Of a stretch of 25,982 bases of DNA, positions 19,330 to 25,982 are shown piece by piece. The stretch covers positions 1 to 25,982 of the IMG/VR virus record IMGVR_UViG_3300000313_000012; one strand, written 5' to 3'. The notes under the pieces were generated by a model, which worked only from the letters and a program-made list of their open reading frames with translations, was not told where the DNA came from and ran no database searches. This DNA comes from a virus. A program made the translations under genes and the position numbers. Within the stretch, counting starts at the first letter, position 1. Each line of letters starts with the position of its first letter.

Positions 19330-20097
19330 ATGGCTATCTACACCTTCGGTTCCGGATACCTGTGGGGGGTGCGGACCGACATTGCGACTCCCACCCCGCG
19401 TCAGTTCGGGACGCTGCAGAGCGTCAGCATCGATTTCCAGTCCACGTCGAAGAACCTCTACGGCCAGAAGCAGTTCCCCGTCGCCGTCGGTCGCGGCACG
19501 GCGAAGCTGACCGGCAAGGCGAAGATGGGGCAGATCCAGGGCAGCGTCTTCGGGGACCTGTTCTTCAACACCACGCCGACGGCTGGCCGCGTCGTCGCGG
19601 TTCAAGGCGAGACGGCGACGATCCCGGCGACCGGCCCCTACACGATCACCGCGGCCAACGCAGGGCTTGCGGGGGTCAATTTCGTGGAGGACCTCGGCGT
19701 GGTCGACGCCACGACGGGCAACCCTTACACCGTGGTCGCATCGTCGCCGGCGACCGGGCAGTATACCCAGGCTGCTGGCACCTACACCTTCGCTGCCGCC
19801 GATGAGGGCAAGAAGGTGGCGCTGTCCTACCGATACAAGGACACGTTGACCGGCCAGACCATCACCTACACCAACCAGGACCTCGGCATTCAGCCGGTGT
19901 TCCAAGTCGTGCTGCGCGAACAGTTCCAGGCGCCGGGCGGCACGATGCAGGCGACGCTGACGCTCCACGCCGCAATCAGCGAGAAGCTGTCCATCGCGAC
20001 GAAGCAGGAGGACTTCGACATTCCGGAGTTCGACTTCTCGTGCTTCGCCGATGCGGCCGGCGTCGTCTTCGACTGGTCCTTCAGCGACGTCTCGTAA
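19330..20097 (+). CDS. major tail tube protein
   Basis: A 255-aa protein. The first part, MAIYTFGSGYLWGVRTDIAT and the VSIDFQSTSKNLYGQKQFPV stretch, is typical of siphovirus tube proteins of this kind, and AKLTGKAKMGQIQGSVFGDL is a conserved block. The segment DLGVVDATTGNPYTVVASSP to YTFAAADEGKKVALSYRYK (about 121-169) is a Gly-, Ala- and Thr-rich added domain, shared in part with the connector. AAGGAGACC precedes ATG 19330. The tube forms the channel through which DNA passes. It is followed by the chaperone pair, as usual. Confidence 0.8.
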   Translation: MAIYTFGSGYLWGVRTDIATPTPRQFGTLQSVSIDFQSTSKNLYGQKQFPVAVGRGTAKLTGKAKMGQIQGSVFGDLFFNTTPTAGRVVAVQGETATIPATGPYTITAANAGLAGVNFVEDLGVVDATTGNPYTVVASSPATGQYTQAAGTYTFAAADEGKKVALSYRYKDTLTGQTITYTNQDLGIQPVFQVVLREQFQAPGGTMQATLTLHAAISEKLSIATKQEDFDIPEFDFSCFADAAGVVFDWSFSDVS

Positions 20098-20107
20098 GGA
20101 GGACCTC

Positions 20108-20443
20108 ATGACCCAACCCAGCATCGTTGTCAAGATGGGCGAAGTCGAAGTTGTCTTCAAGCCCCTCAAGCTGAAGCAACTTCGGCTCGTTCTGCCGTTG
20201 CTCACCAAGATGCGCACGCTGCAGGCGACGGAGACCGAGTTCATCGATACGCTCGTGGAAATCCTGTCGCTGAGCGGCACGCGCACCGACGGCACACCCG
20301 TCACCGTCGAGGACATCATGGATATTCCCATGACTCTCGGCGAACTCGTGGACACCGTCCGACAGCTGTCGGTCATCAGCGGCCTCCGCGTCGAGGATAA
20401 GTCGACGGGGGAAGCAGCTCAGGAAGCGACGACGGCGAGCTAG
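20108..20443 (+). CDS. tail assembly chaperone, short form (G-like)
   Basis: A 111-aa protein starting at ATG 20108 behind AAGGAGGACCTC. MTQPSIVVKMGEVEVVFKPL and KLKQLRLVLPLLTKM are a typical opening for tail assembly chaperone proteins of the lambda gpG type: a small helical protein that binds the tape measure. The C-terminal EAAQEATTAS is a short tail ended by the TAG at 20441. The downstream frame encodes a second part reached by a -1 shift. It is probably made in excess over the fused form. Confidence 0.8.
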   Translation: MTQPSIVVKMGEVEVVFKPLKLKQLRLVLPLLTKMRTLQATETEFIDTLVEILSLSGTRTDGTPVTVEDIMDIPMTLGELVDTVRQLSVISGLRVEDKSTGEAAQEATTAS

Positions 20444-20691
20444 ACTTCGCCGAGCTCTACGGGCGGCTGGCCACGACCTGTGGCTACAGTTACCCAATGA
20501 TAGACGAGCTGACGCTTCCTGACGTTCACGAGCTATACTCATACTGGGAACGACATCCGCCGTTGCACGAGTTAGTAGCGCACTTCGTCGGGTTCAAACC
20601 TCCGCCGAAGAAGAAGGCCGGTCAGAAGACGCTAACGCCGGACTTCAAAGACTTCTATCGTGCGATGACGGGCAGCAACCTCCCGGTGTAA
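20108..20691 (+). CDS. frameshifted tail assembly chaperone (GT-like), join 20108..20410 and 20410..20691
   Basis: A -1 shift at GGGGGAA (20407-20413) joins 101 residues of the short form to 93 from the -1 frame, about 194 aa. The -1 frame opens at 20401 after a TAA at 20398 and runs to the TAA at 20689 as DGELDFAELYGRLATTCGYS, then MIDELTLPDVHELYSYWERH and FKPPPKKKAGQKTLTPDF. It has no ribosome site or start of its own before ATG 20497, and the 0-frame stop is at 20441. This arrangement is the hallmark of the G/GT chaperone pair. The extension should bind tail tube subunits. Confidence 0.8.
20407..20413 (+). other. programmed -1 frameshift site GGGGGAA
   Basis: The five G run lies in the only 43-base window where the 0 frame (stop TAG 20441-20443) and the -1 frame (open from 20401) overlap. 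Codons read ACG GGG GAA; a slip of one base lets GGG re-pair with GGG, and the next codon becomes GGA. I find no other slippery sequence in the window. No downstream hairpin was folded by hand. Confidence 0.75.
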
Positions 20692-20706
20692 CACAGGCAC
20701 CGCACA

Positions 20707-20735
20707 CTACGTCCCCCGCTTCGGCGGGGGCGTAG
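20707..20735 (+). other. GC-rich hairpin with TTCG loop before tape measure gene
   Basis: CTACG, a bulged T and CCCCCGC pair with GCGGGGGCGTAG around a TTCG loop, giving about 12 pairs of very high stability. It lies 16 bases after the chaperone stop and five bases before the GTG at 20740. There is no T tract, so termination is unlikely. It may hide or position the ribosome site, or stabilise RNA at this junction. Confidence 0.6.
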
Positions 20736-20751
20736 ACGAGTGGATGCACCA

Positions 20752-23355
20752 ATGGCCGAGAACGAGGTTAACGTCAAGTTCGGTGCCGAGATCAACGGCT
20801 TCACCGAAGGCGTTGAGTCCATTAAGGAGAAACTCGAAGGACTCAACGGGCCTATCAAGGTTGTAGCCGAGTCTTTCGGTGGTTTGGGCGAAGCGGTGAT
20901 GGCCGCCTTCGCCTTCAACGAGTTGAAAGAAGCTTTTGAGGCTCTCGCCGAGCCCTTCGAGAAAGTTGCCGAGTGGGCCGAGCAAATGGGCGAGCTCGGC
21001 GAGAAGGCGGTTGTCGCCTCTCAAATGATCGGTATGAGCGTCCAGCAGCTGACTGAGTGGCAGTTCGCTGCTTCGATGGTCGGCGTTAATAGCGAAGCCA
21101 TGACGCACGCGCTCGAGCGGCTTGAGCGGTCGATGGCTATGTCCCAGAAAGGGACGGGCGCACAAGCTCAGGCGTTCAAGTCGCTGGACATCTCGGTAAA
21201 GGACAGTGAAGGCAACCTCAAGAGTGTTAGTGACATCGTAGGTCAGATCGCCGAGAAGTTCAGCGAAACTGCGGATGGGCCGACGAAGACAGCCGTCGCT
21301 ATGCAGCTGTTCGGTCGAGCTGGTGCCGAGATGATCCCGATACTCGATCAAGGCAAGGAAGGCCTCGATGAGTTGAAGGCTAAGGCTGCCGAACTCGGCG
21401 TGACGATGGACGATACTCGCGCGCACGCTTTCATGGAAAGTGCAGACGCGCTAAAGGAGATGCACGCCGCAGCGACGGGGCTTAGCGAGACTCTGTTCTC
21501 CTACTTCGAGCCCGCGATTGTCGCGGTCATCCACGGCGTTACCGATCTGCTGACCAGCATCAACAATGCGAGCAAGGAGTCGTCTGCACTGCATGATGTC
21601 TGGACCGCGTTGGTCCTCGTCATCGACACACTGGTGGCGGCAGTCGCATTGCTCAGCTCATCCATCCAAGCCCTGTGGCAGGTGATCGCGGCTGTTACTG
21701 AGGGCATCGTCACCTCGCTGACGACTATCGGCAACGTCCTCGAAGACCTCGTGACCGGCCATTTCGGCCGAGCGAAAGAGGACCTGGTCAAGGGTCTTGA
21801 CGAGCTCAACACGATCATCTCCGAGCGTGCAGAAAAGTTCGCTAAGATCGCAGAAGGCTATGCCGACACGATCAAGACGCTGTTTCGCAACGTCGGCGAA
21901 GCGGGGGTATCATCGGCCAAGCCTGAAGAAGTCCAGAAGCCGAAGCCCACTGAGCAGCTTCATTTTGACCCCTCAGGGGGCGGAAAGGCTGACGACAAGG
22001 AGTTTAAGTATAAGCTTGCTATGCTCGATATGGAGATAGCGGCTTACAAGAACAACTATGATATGCAGCTTCAGCTCGAGGACGAGAAGCTCGCACTCAT
22101 CAAGGCCAAGTATGGCGAAGAAAGCTACGAGTATCAGAACGAACTGCGCAAGCGCGAGGACATGGTCGAGAAGCATACCGAGCTGGTTGCTCGGATGCAG
22201 CTCGAAGCTGACAACACGCAGCGTGAGATACAGACCATCGGTCTCGAAGAATACAAGAAGAACCTTGACGCGGAGGTAGCGCAAGGCGCTATCACCAACA
22301 GTGAGAAGATCGAGCAACTCAAGGAGTATTACCGTCAAGTCCATGATCTTCAGCTTCAAGGACTTGAAGAGCAGCTCAAAATGCCCGGGCTTAATCCCGA
22401 GCAGGTGCAGAAGATCAACGACCAAATCCTTGTGCTGCAGGCGAAGTATAACTCTCAGATCGCCGACATCAACGCGCAAGGTGCGACTGAGTCCGCCAAG
22501 GAGTGGCAGCAAGCGTTCCAACCTATCGGTCAAGCTTTCGACGGCCTCGTCTCGACGATCTTGCAAGGTAATCAGTCCATCGAGCAGGCTGCGTTGCGCG
22601 CCGCATCTCAGATGGCCCAGGCCTACATCAAGATGGCGGTTGAAGCGGCCGAACGCTGGGCCTGGTCTGAGCTTATGCGCACCACAGCGACGCAAGCAGG
22701 CAACGCGCAGCGATCAGCCTCCAATATGGCGGCCGACGCGTCTGCCAACGCCGGTATCCTCACGCGCGTAGCTCGGTGGATCGCTGGTGAGCTTGGTATG
22801 ACGACGGCGACTGAGACCCAGGACGCCGCACGCACCGCCGAGCAAGCGACTCAGGATACCGTGGCCAAGACATCAGCCATCTTGTCAAACACCATGCAGG
22901 CTCAGTCCTATGCCGCTGTCGGCGCAACGGCGGCTGGCGCGTCCGCAGCTGCCATTCCGATCATCGGGCCTGAGTTGGCGCCAGAAGCCGCCGCAAGCAC
23001 CTATGCGGCGCTTGAGGCGTTCGCAGGACTAGCTTCAGCGGAGGGTGGGTGGTCCGAGGTTCCCGAGGACGGTGTGATTACTGAGCTACACAAGAAAGAG
23101 ATGGTGCTGCCGGCGAGCATCGCTGATCCGTTGCGACAGGCTATCCCGATGATTTCCGCCTCACTGCCCACGTCGAGCTATAGTTCAGGTCAGATGGGCG
23201 GCGAAGGGGGCGGCGTCCACCTGAACTATGCTCCCGTGCTTAATCACAATGGCCGAGGACCGATGTCGAAGCAGGAAGCTCAGCGGTTCTACGCCAGCCA
23301 TGGAGACGTGATGATGCAATACTTGGCCAATGCGCGTCGCAACGGGAGGATTTAA
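20752..23355 (+). CDS. tape measure protein
   Basis: An 867-aa protein starting MAENEVNVKFGAEINGF; an in-frame GTG at 20740 would add four residues, and no good ribosome site is visible for either. The layout is helical throughout with hydrophobic patches near residues 280-340 (including VALLSSSIQALWQVIAAVTE). Long charged helices follow (about 425-600). The last part holds an Ala-rich segment (AAVGATAAGASAAAIPIIGP) and a GGWSEVPEDG and EMVLPASIADPLRQ pattern that I know from tape measure C-termini. It sets the tail length at about 0.15 nm per residue by general rule and would give a tail of roughly 130 nm. Its length and position after the chaperones agree. Confidence 0.85.
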   Translation: MAENEVNVKFGAEINGFTEGVESIKEKLEGLNGPIKVVAESFGGLGEAVMAAFAFNELKEAFEALAEPFEKVAEWAEQMGELGEKAVVASQMIGMSVQQLTEWQFAASMVGVNSEAMTHALERLERSMAMSQKGTGAQAQAFKSLDISVKDSEGNLKSVSDIVGQIAEKFSETADGPTKTAVAMQLFGRAGAEMIPILDQGKEGLDELKAKAAELGVTMDDTRAHAFMESADALKEMHAAATGLSETLFSYFEPAIVAVIHGVTDLLTSINNASKESSALHDVWTALVLVIDTLVAAVALLSSSIQALWQVIAAVTEGIVTSLTTIGNVLEDLVTGHFGRAKEDLVKGLDELNTIISERAEKFAKIAEGYADTIKTLFRNVGEAGVSSAKPEEVQKPKPTEQLHFDPSGGGKADDKEFKYKLAMLDMEIAAYKNNYDMQLQLEDEKLALIKAKYGEESYEYQNELRKREDMVEKHTELVARMQLEADNTQREIQTIGLEEYKKNLDAEVAQGAITNSEKIEQLKEYYRQVHDLQLQGLEEQLKMPGLNPEQVQKINDQILVLQAKYNSQIADINAQGATESAKEWQQAFQPIGQAFDGLVSTILQGNQSIEQAALRAASQMAQAYIKMAVEAAERWAWSELMRTTATQAGNAQRSASNMAADASANAGILTRVARWIAGELGMTTATETQDAARTAEQATQDTVAKTSAILSNTMQAQSYAAVGATAAGASAAAIPIIGPELAPEAAASTYAALEAFAGLASAEGGWSEVPEDGVITELHKKEMVLPASIADPLRQAIPMISASLPTSSYSSGQMGGEGGGVHLNYAPVLNHNGRGPMSKQEAQRFYASHGDVMMQYLANARRNGRI

Positions 23356-23357
23356 CC

Positions 23358-24416
23358 ATGGGTGTCTATGCCTATGATGGCTTCTCCCACTATGGTTCGG
23401 TGAATGACCTGCTCGCACGCTCGGGCAAACTTCAATGGACTCAAGCCAACGAAGTCAGTGTTAACCAGGGAGGTCCAAATGGGATCGGCAAGTCGATCCT
23501 GCTTCAGGGCACCAACGCGGGTGCGATCTTAACAGCAGCGTGCTCAAGTAGCTTTGATGAAGCCTTCTTTGGCGCTCACCTCTACATCACCCCCTCACCA
23601 TTCAACGTCGGGAACAGCGCCACAGTCACGGTCAAGGACCTTAGTACTCAGCAACTTCAGATTTACCTAGACGCTAACACTGCGTCTATCAGCGTCTATG
23701 ACCATTCTGGTACTCAGGTCGGATCGACTGCACCCGCCGCGTTCCCGATCAATGCGTGGTTTATGTTTGAGGTGCATCCGCACATCTCGACAGGTGGCGT
23801 AGAGGTCAAGGTCAACAGCGCAACTGTGCTGACGCTTTCTGGTAAGTCGTTTAATGGGTCGGGTAACAACCACTTCAACCTCATTAGCTGGACCATCAAC
23901 GGCAGCTTCCTTTCGTCCAGTGGGTATTACCTCACAGACTTCTACCTCACAGACACCTCCATCGATCCTGGGCCGAACCCGCACAACTACTTCTTGGGCG
24001 ACATTCGCGTGGAGACGCTGTTCGCAGTCAGCAATGGCGACACGATCACGTGGACGCCCCTTGCGAACACCAATTGGCAAGAGATCAGCGAGACTGCTTT
24101 CGACGGCGACTCCAGCTATAATGATACCTCGACGGTCGGTAACATCGATCTGTTCCATTTCGCGCAACTGCGAAACACGGTCAATAATGTGATTGCCGTC
24201 CAGCTGACTGGGGCTTATCGAAAGGACGACGCGAACAACCACACTATCGCTCACCAGATCAAGATCAGTGGGACCGTGTATGCGGGTAGCAACATGCTGA
24301 TGTCCAACACCTACACCTACCTGAGCGATGTGTGGCCCATCAATCCCAACACTGGCGGAGTGTGGGCGACGACTGACGTTAACGGAATGCAGGCAGGCTA
24401 CGGCCTGAGCAGCTGA
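23358..24416 (+). CDS. tail/virion protein with LamG-like and structural domain
   Basis: A 352-aa protein beginning MGVYAYDGFSHYGSVNDLLA. Residues 1 to about 205 are beta-rich with aromatic and Gly positions resembling a concanavalin/laminin-G sandwich, including FEVHPHISTGGVEVKVNSAT and a LTLSGKSFNGSG turn. From about 215, FLGDIRVETLFAVSNGDTIT, TPLANTNWQEI and DGDSSYNDTSTVGNIDLFHF match a block recurrent in phage structural proteins after such sandwich domains. It is probably a distal tail or tail-associated glycan-binding protein. GGGAGGATTT lies before ATG 23358. The stop shares a base with the DUF2460 start. Confidence 0.6.
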   Translation: MGVYAYDGFSHYGSVNDLLARSGKLQWTQANEVSVNQGGPNGIGKSILLQGTNAGAILTAACSSSFDEAFFGAHLYITPSPFNVGNSATVTVKDLSTQQLQIYLDANTASISVYDHSGTQVGSTAPAAFPINAWFMFEVHPHISTGGVEVKVNSATVLTLSGKSFNGSGNNHFNLISWTINGSFLSSSGYYLTDFYLTDTSIDPGPNPHNYFLGDIRVETLFAVSNGDTITWTPLANTNWQEISETAFDGDSSYNDTSTVGNIDLFHFAQLRNTVNNVIAVQLTGAYRKDDANNHTIAHQIKISGTVYAGSNMLMSNTYTYLSDVWPINPNTGGVWATTDVNGMQAGYGLSS

Positions 24417-25324
24417 TGGCAGTTCGTGTCTCTCAGTACTTCATTGAAGCAGCAGTCGGCGGGGGATACAGCCGTGTATCACAACAGGTCGGCGAGATAC
24501 TCGTCCAAGGCGTTGGACAACGTTCCTCTCAGCTTGTTGCTGAGGTCGCTGTTCAAGGGGTGGGCCATCGTGTATCTCAGCAAGTTGCAGAGGTCGCTGT
24601 CCAAGGCCGCGGAATACGCGTCTCGCAGTTTGTGCTCGAGGTTCTAAGAACGAATAGGGAGATACCCGTGCCCGCGATATACCCAACGCTGATCGGCCTG
24701 ACTTTCACCGTTATCAAGCGGCCGAAGTTCAGCACGGAGATCAGCTCGCACGTCAGCGGGCGCGAAGCACGCGTCGGCTACTACGCCAACCCCCTGTGGG
24801 AATTCGAGCTCTCCTATGACTTCATCCCGGACGCGCATCCCAACCTGCCCGGGTCATTCACCAGTGACCTTAAGCAACTCATGGGCTTCTTCCTCGCGCA
24901 TCAGGGGCAGCTCATTCCCTTCTGCTTCAAGGACCCAGACGACAATACGGTGACCGCTCAGCCCATCGGCACCGGTGATGGTACCACATCGTCTTTCACG
25001 CTCGTGAGGACCTTCGGTGGAAGTGACGGCACGAGCACTGAGCCGATTGGTTATGCTGATCTGTCGCAGACCTTCAACGTCTATCTGTCGGGTGTCTTGC
25101 AGTCTCCCAGTTCCTACACCGTCAACCAGACGATCATGGGACAGCAGACGCTGAACTTCCTCACATCGCCGGCGTCAGGCAAGGCTGTTGCGGTCGACAT
25201 GAGCTATTACTACGCCGTCCGCTTTGGCGAGGACACCAACGACTTCGAGAAGTTCGCCTACAAGCTATGGCAGCTCAAGAAAGTTCTCCTCCAGTCGATC
25301 CGGTCCGAAAATGCGCCAAGCTAG
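24416..25324 (+). CDS. DUF2460-like tail protein with N-terminal 16-aa repeats
   Basis: A 302-aa protein. Residues 4-80 hold five copies of a 16-aa unit with the pattern RVSQxVxEVxVQGxGx, starting at residues 4, 20, 36, 52 and 68. From about residue 85, YPTLIGLTFTVIKRPKFSTE, VGYYANPLWEFELSYDFIPD and a LKQLMGFFLAHQGQLIPFCF block match the DUF2460 family, which includes tail proteins of phages and gene transfer agents. The C-terminal half has TGDGTTSSFTLVRTF and a LNFLTSPASGKAVAVDMSYY strand pair. The likely place is the baseplate hub. ATG 24416 shares a base with the previous stop, as TGATG. Confidence 0.8.
   Translation: MAVRVSQYFIEAAVGGGYSRVSQQVGEILVQGVGQRSSQLVAEVAVQGVGHRVSQQVAEVAVQGRGIRVSQFVLEVLRTNREIPVPAIYPTLIGLTFTVIKRPKFSTEISSHVSGREARVGYYANPLWEFELSYDFIPDAHPNLPGSFTSDLKQLMGFFLAHQGQLIPFCFKDPDDNTVTAQPIGTGDGTTSSFTLVRTFGGSDGTSTEPIGYADLSQTFNVYLSGVLQSPSSYTVNQTIMGQQTLNFLTSPASGKAVAVDMSYYYAVRFGEDTNDFEKFAYKLWQLKKVLLQSIRSENAPS
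24425..24655 (+). repeat. five 48-bp tandem units within DUF2460 gene
   Basis: The five protein units correspond to DNA units of 48 bases. Middle copies (about 24473-24616) are the most alike at the DNA level, for example the GTATCTCAGCAAGTTGCAG and CCTCTCAGCTTGTTGCTG regions. The first and last are divergent. This supports expansion by tandem duplication, not chance. Confidence 0.75.
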
Positions 25325-25982
25325 TTCAGCCCTCATTTCTTTCCTCCTGAGCAAGCAGCCATGCTGGCTCGCGGACCTGTTCACCATCACCTTACTTGAT
25401 GGCACAGTGCTTCGGTGGACGAGCGCAGACCAGCCCATCACCTTTGGTCTGCACACCTGGGCGGCTCAAGGGCCAATGCTCCAACGGTCCAAGTGGAACA
25501 TGGTCAACACCATCCAGGTTCCTGAGCTCAACATCAACATGATGGCCGGCAACGACTCAACCTTCAACGTCGGCAGCTTGAACATCAAGCAGTATATGCA
25601 CAACGGCGGCTTCGACGGTGCAAGGCTGCAGCTCGAGCGCGCCGTCATGCCTGTGGCGTCAGGCTTTGGCAACACAACGCTTGGCACTGTCGTCATCTTC
25701 AACGGTCGAGTTAGCCAGACGAAGATCAACGCCGTCGGCGCAGAGATCACGGTTAAAGGCGATAACGTCCTCTTTAATCAGTACCTGCCACGCAATGTGT
25801 ATCAGACGAGCTGTCTGCATACGCTTTACGATGTAGGTTGCACCATCAACGCGGCATCGTTCACCTCTTCAGGAGCGGTCGACACAGGCTCCACAGCTCG
25901 AGTCGTCCTGTGGGCTACTCCCCCCGCCAACATCTCAAAGTACCAGCTTGGATATATCCGCTTCACGTCGGGAGCGGCGGCG
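25311..25982 (+). CDS. DUF2163/BR0599-like tail protein, partial
   Basis: The gene starts with ATG 25311, overlapping the previous gene's end by 14 bases, and runs off the right edge after 224 codons. It begins MRQASSALISFLLSKQPCWL and ADLFTITLLDGTVLRW, the DUF2163-type opening. Toward the edge NVYQTSCLHTLYDVGCTINA, then YQLGYIRFTSGA, looks like the BR0599-type segment with its conserved Cys pair. In gene transfer agents and related phages this protein follows the DUF2460 protein and forms part of the tail tip. The true length cannot be seen. Confidence 0.75.
   Translation, partial: MRQASSALISFLLSKQPCWLADLFTITLLDGTVLRWTSADQPITFGLHTWAAQGPMLQRSKWNMVNTIQVPELNINMMAGNDSTFNVGSLNIKQYMHNGGFDGARLQLERAVMPVASGFGNTTLGTVVIFNGRVSQTKINAVGAEITVKGDNVLFNQYLPRNVYQTSCLHTLYDVGCTINAASFTSSGAVDTGSTARVVLWATPPANISKYQLGYIRFTSGAAA

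Noticed and set aside
20497-20691. Independent 64-aa gene starting at ATG 20497
   Set aside because: The frame is open and gene-like upstream from 20401 with no ribosome site before 20497, fitting the frameshift extension of the chaperone.
24425-24655. CRISPR array or regulatory iterons
   Set aside because: The 48-bp units are tandem without spacers and keep the reading frame, so they are coding repeats.
1-25982. tRNA genes, rRNA, integrase and attachment sites
   Set aside because: No cloverleaf-like segments, rRNA-like sequences, recombinase or obvious core repeats could be seen by reading; weak or degenerate sites cannot be excluded.

Overview
The window is a contiguous piece of a tailed double-stranded DNA phage or prophage with a long-tail (siphovirus-type) structural module. 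GC content is high, coding is very dense with stop/start overlaps, and there are no ribosomal RNA, tRNA, CRISPR or insertion-sequence features. The host is probably a high-GC pseudomonadote. A GcrA-like protein and a tail module ending in DUF2460 and DUF2163/BR0599-type proteins resemble alphaproteobacterial phages and gene transfer agents, but Burkholderia-type phages share these traits, so the host cannot be fixed from this window.

Layout. Bases 1-3214 carry a leftward operon of eleven small genes, the last one running off the left edge. They are chained by ATGA or few-base overlaps, and all appear to be read from one strong promoter (TTGACA, 17 bp, TAATAT) at 3272-3300. One 53-aa gene and one 97-aa gene with DNA-polymerase-like motifs stand out. 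Bases 3215-3629 form an AT-rich divergent control region with several dyad and repeated sites. Rightward transcription then covers the rest. Three small genes (3630-4768) include a winged-helix-like protein and a DUF6362-like protein. A 282-base stretch (4769-5050) has only broken reading-frame fragments. A group of small membrane, lipoprotein and hypothetical genes (5051-7223) contains a strong intrinsic terminator at 6849-6905. A papain-like protein follows at 7220-7969.

The DNA-packaging and head module (7983-18833) holds the small terminase, a QPRDDHGRF-motif protein, the large terminase, a GcrA-like protein, a portal fused to a MuF-like domain, an XkdF-like protease with a DUF6582-like domain and scaffold-like tail, the major capsid protein with an inserted beta domain, a short HeH/SAP-like protein, the head-tail connector and an HK97-gp10-like protein. 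The tail module (18830 to the right edge) holds the tail terminator, the tail tube, the G and GT tail chaperones made by a -1 frameshift at GGGGGAA, the tape measure, a LamG-like virion protein, DUF2460 with 16-aa repeats and a partial DUF2163/BR0599 protein.

How they fit together: the terminase pair loads DNA through the portal into a prohead matured by the protease. The connector, neck and terminator proteins join head to tail, and the GT chaperone and tape measure set tail length. Hairpins after the capsid gene and before the tape measure gene may tune expression within one long late transcript. No integrase, endolysin, DNA polymerase or primase is visible, so these modules would lie outside the window or be absent.
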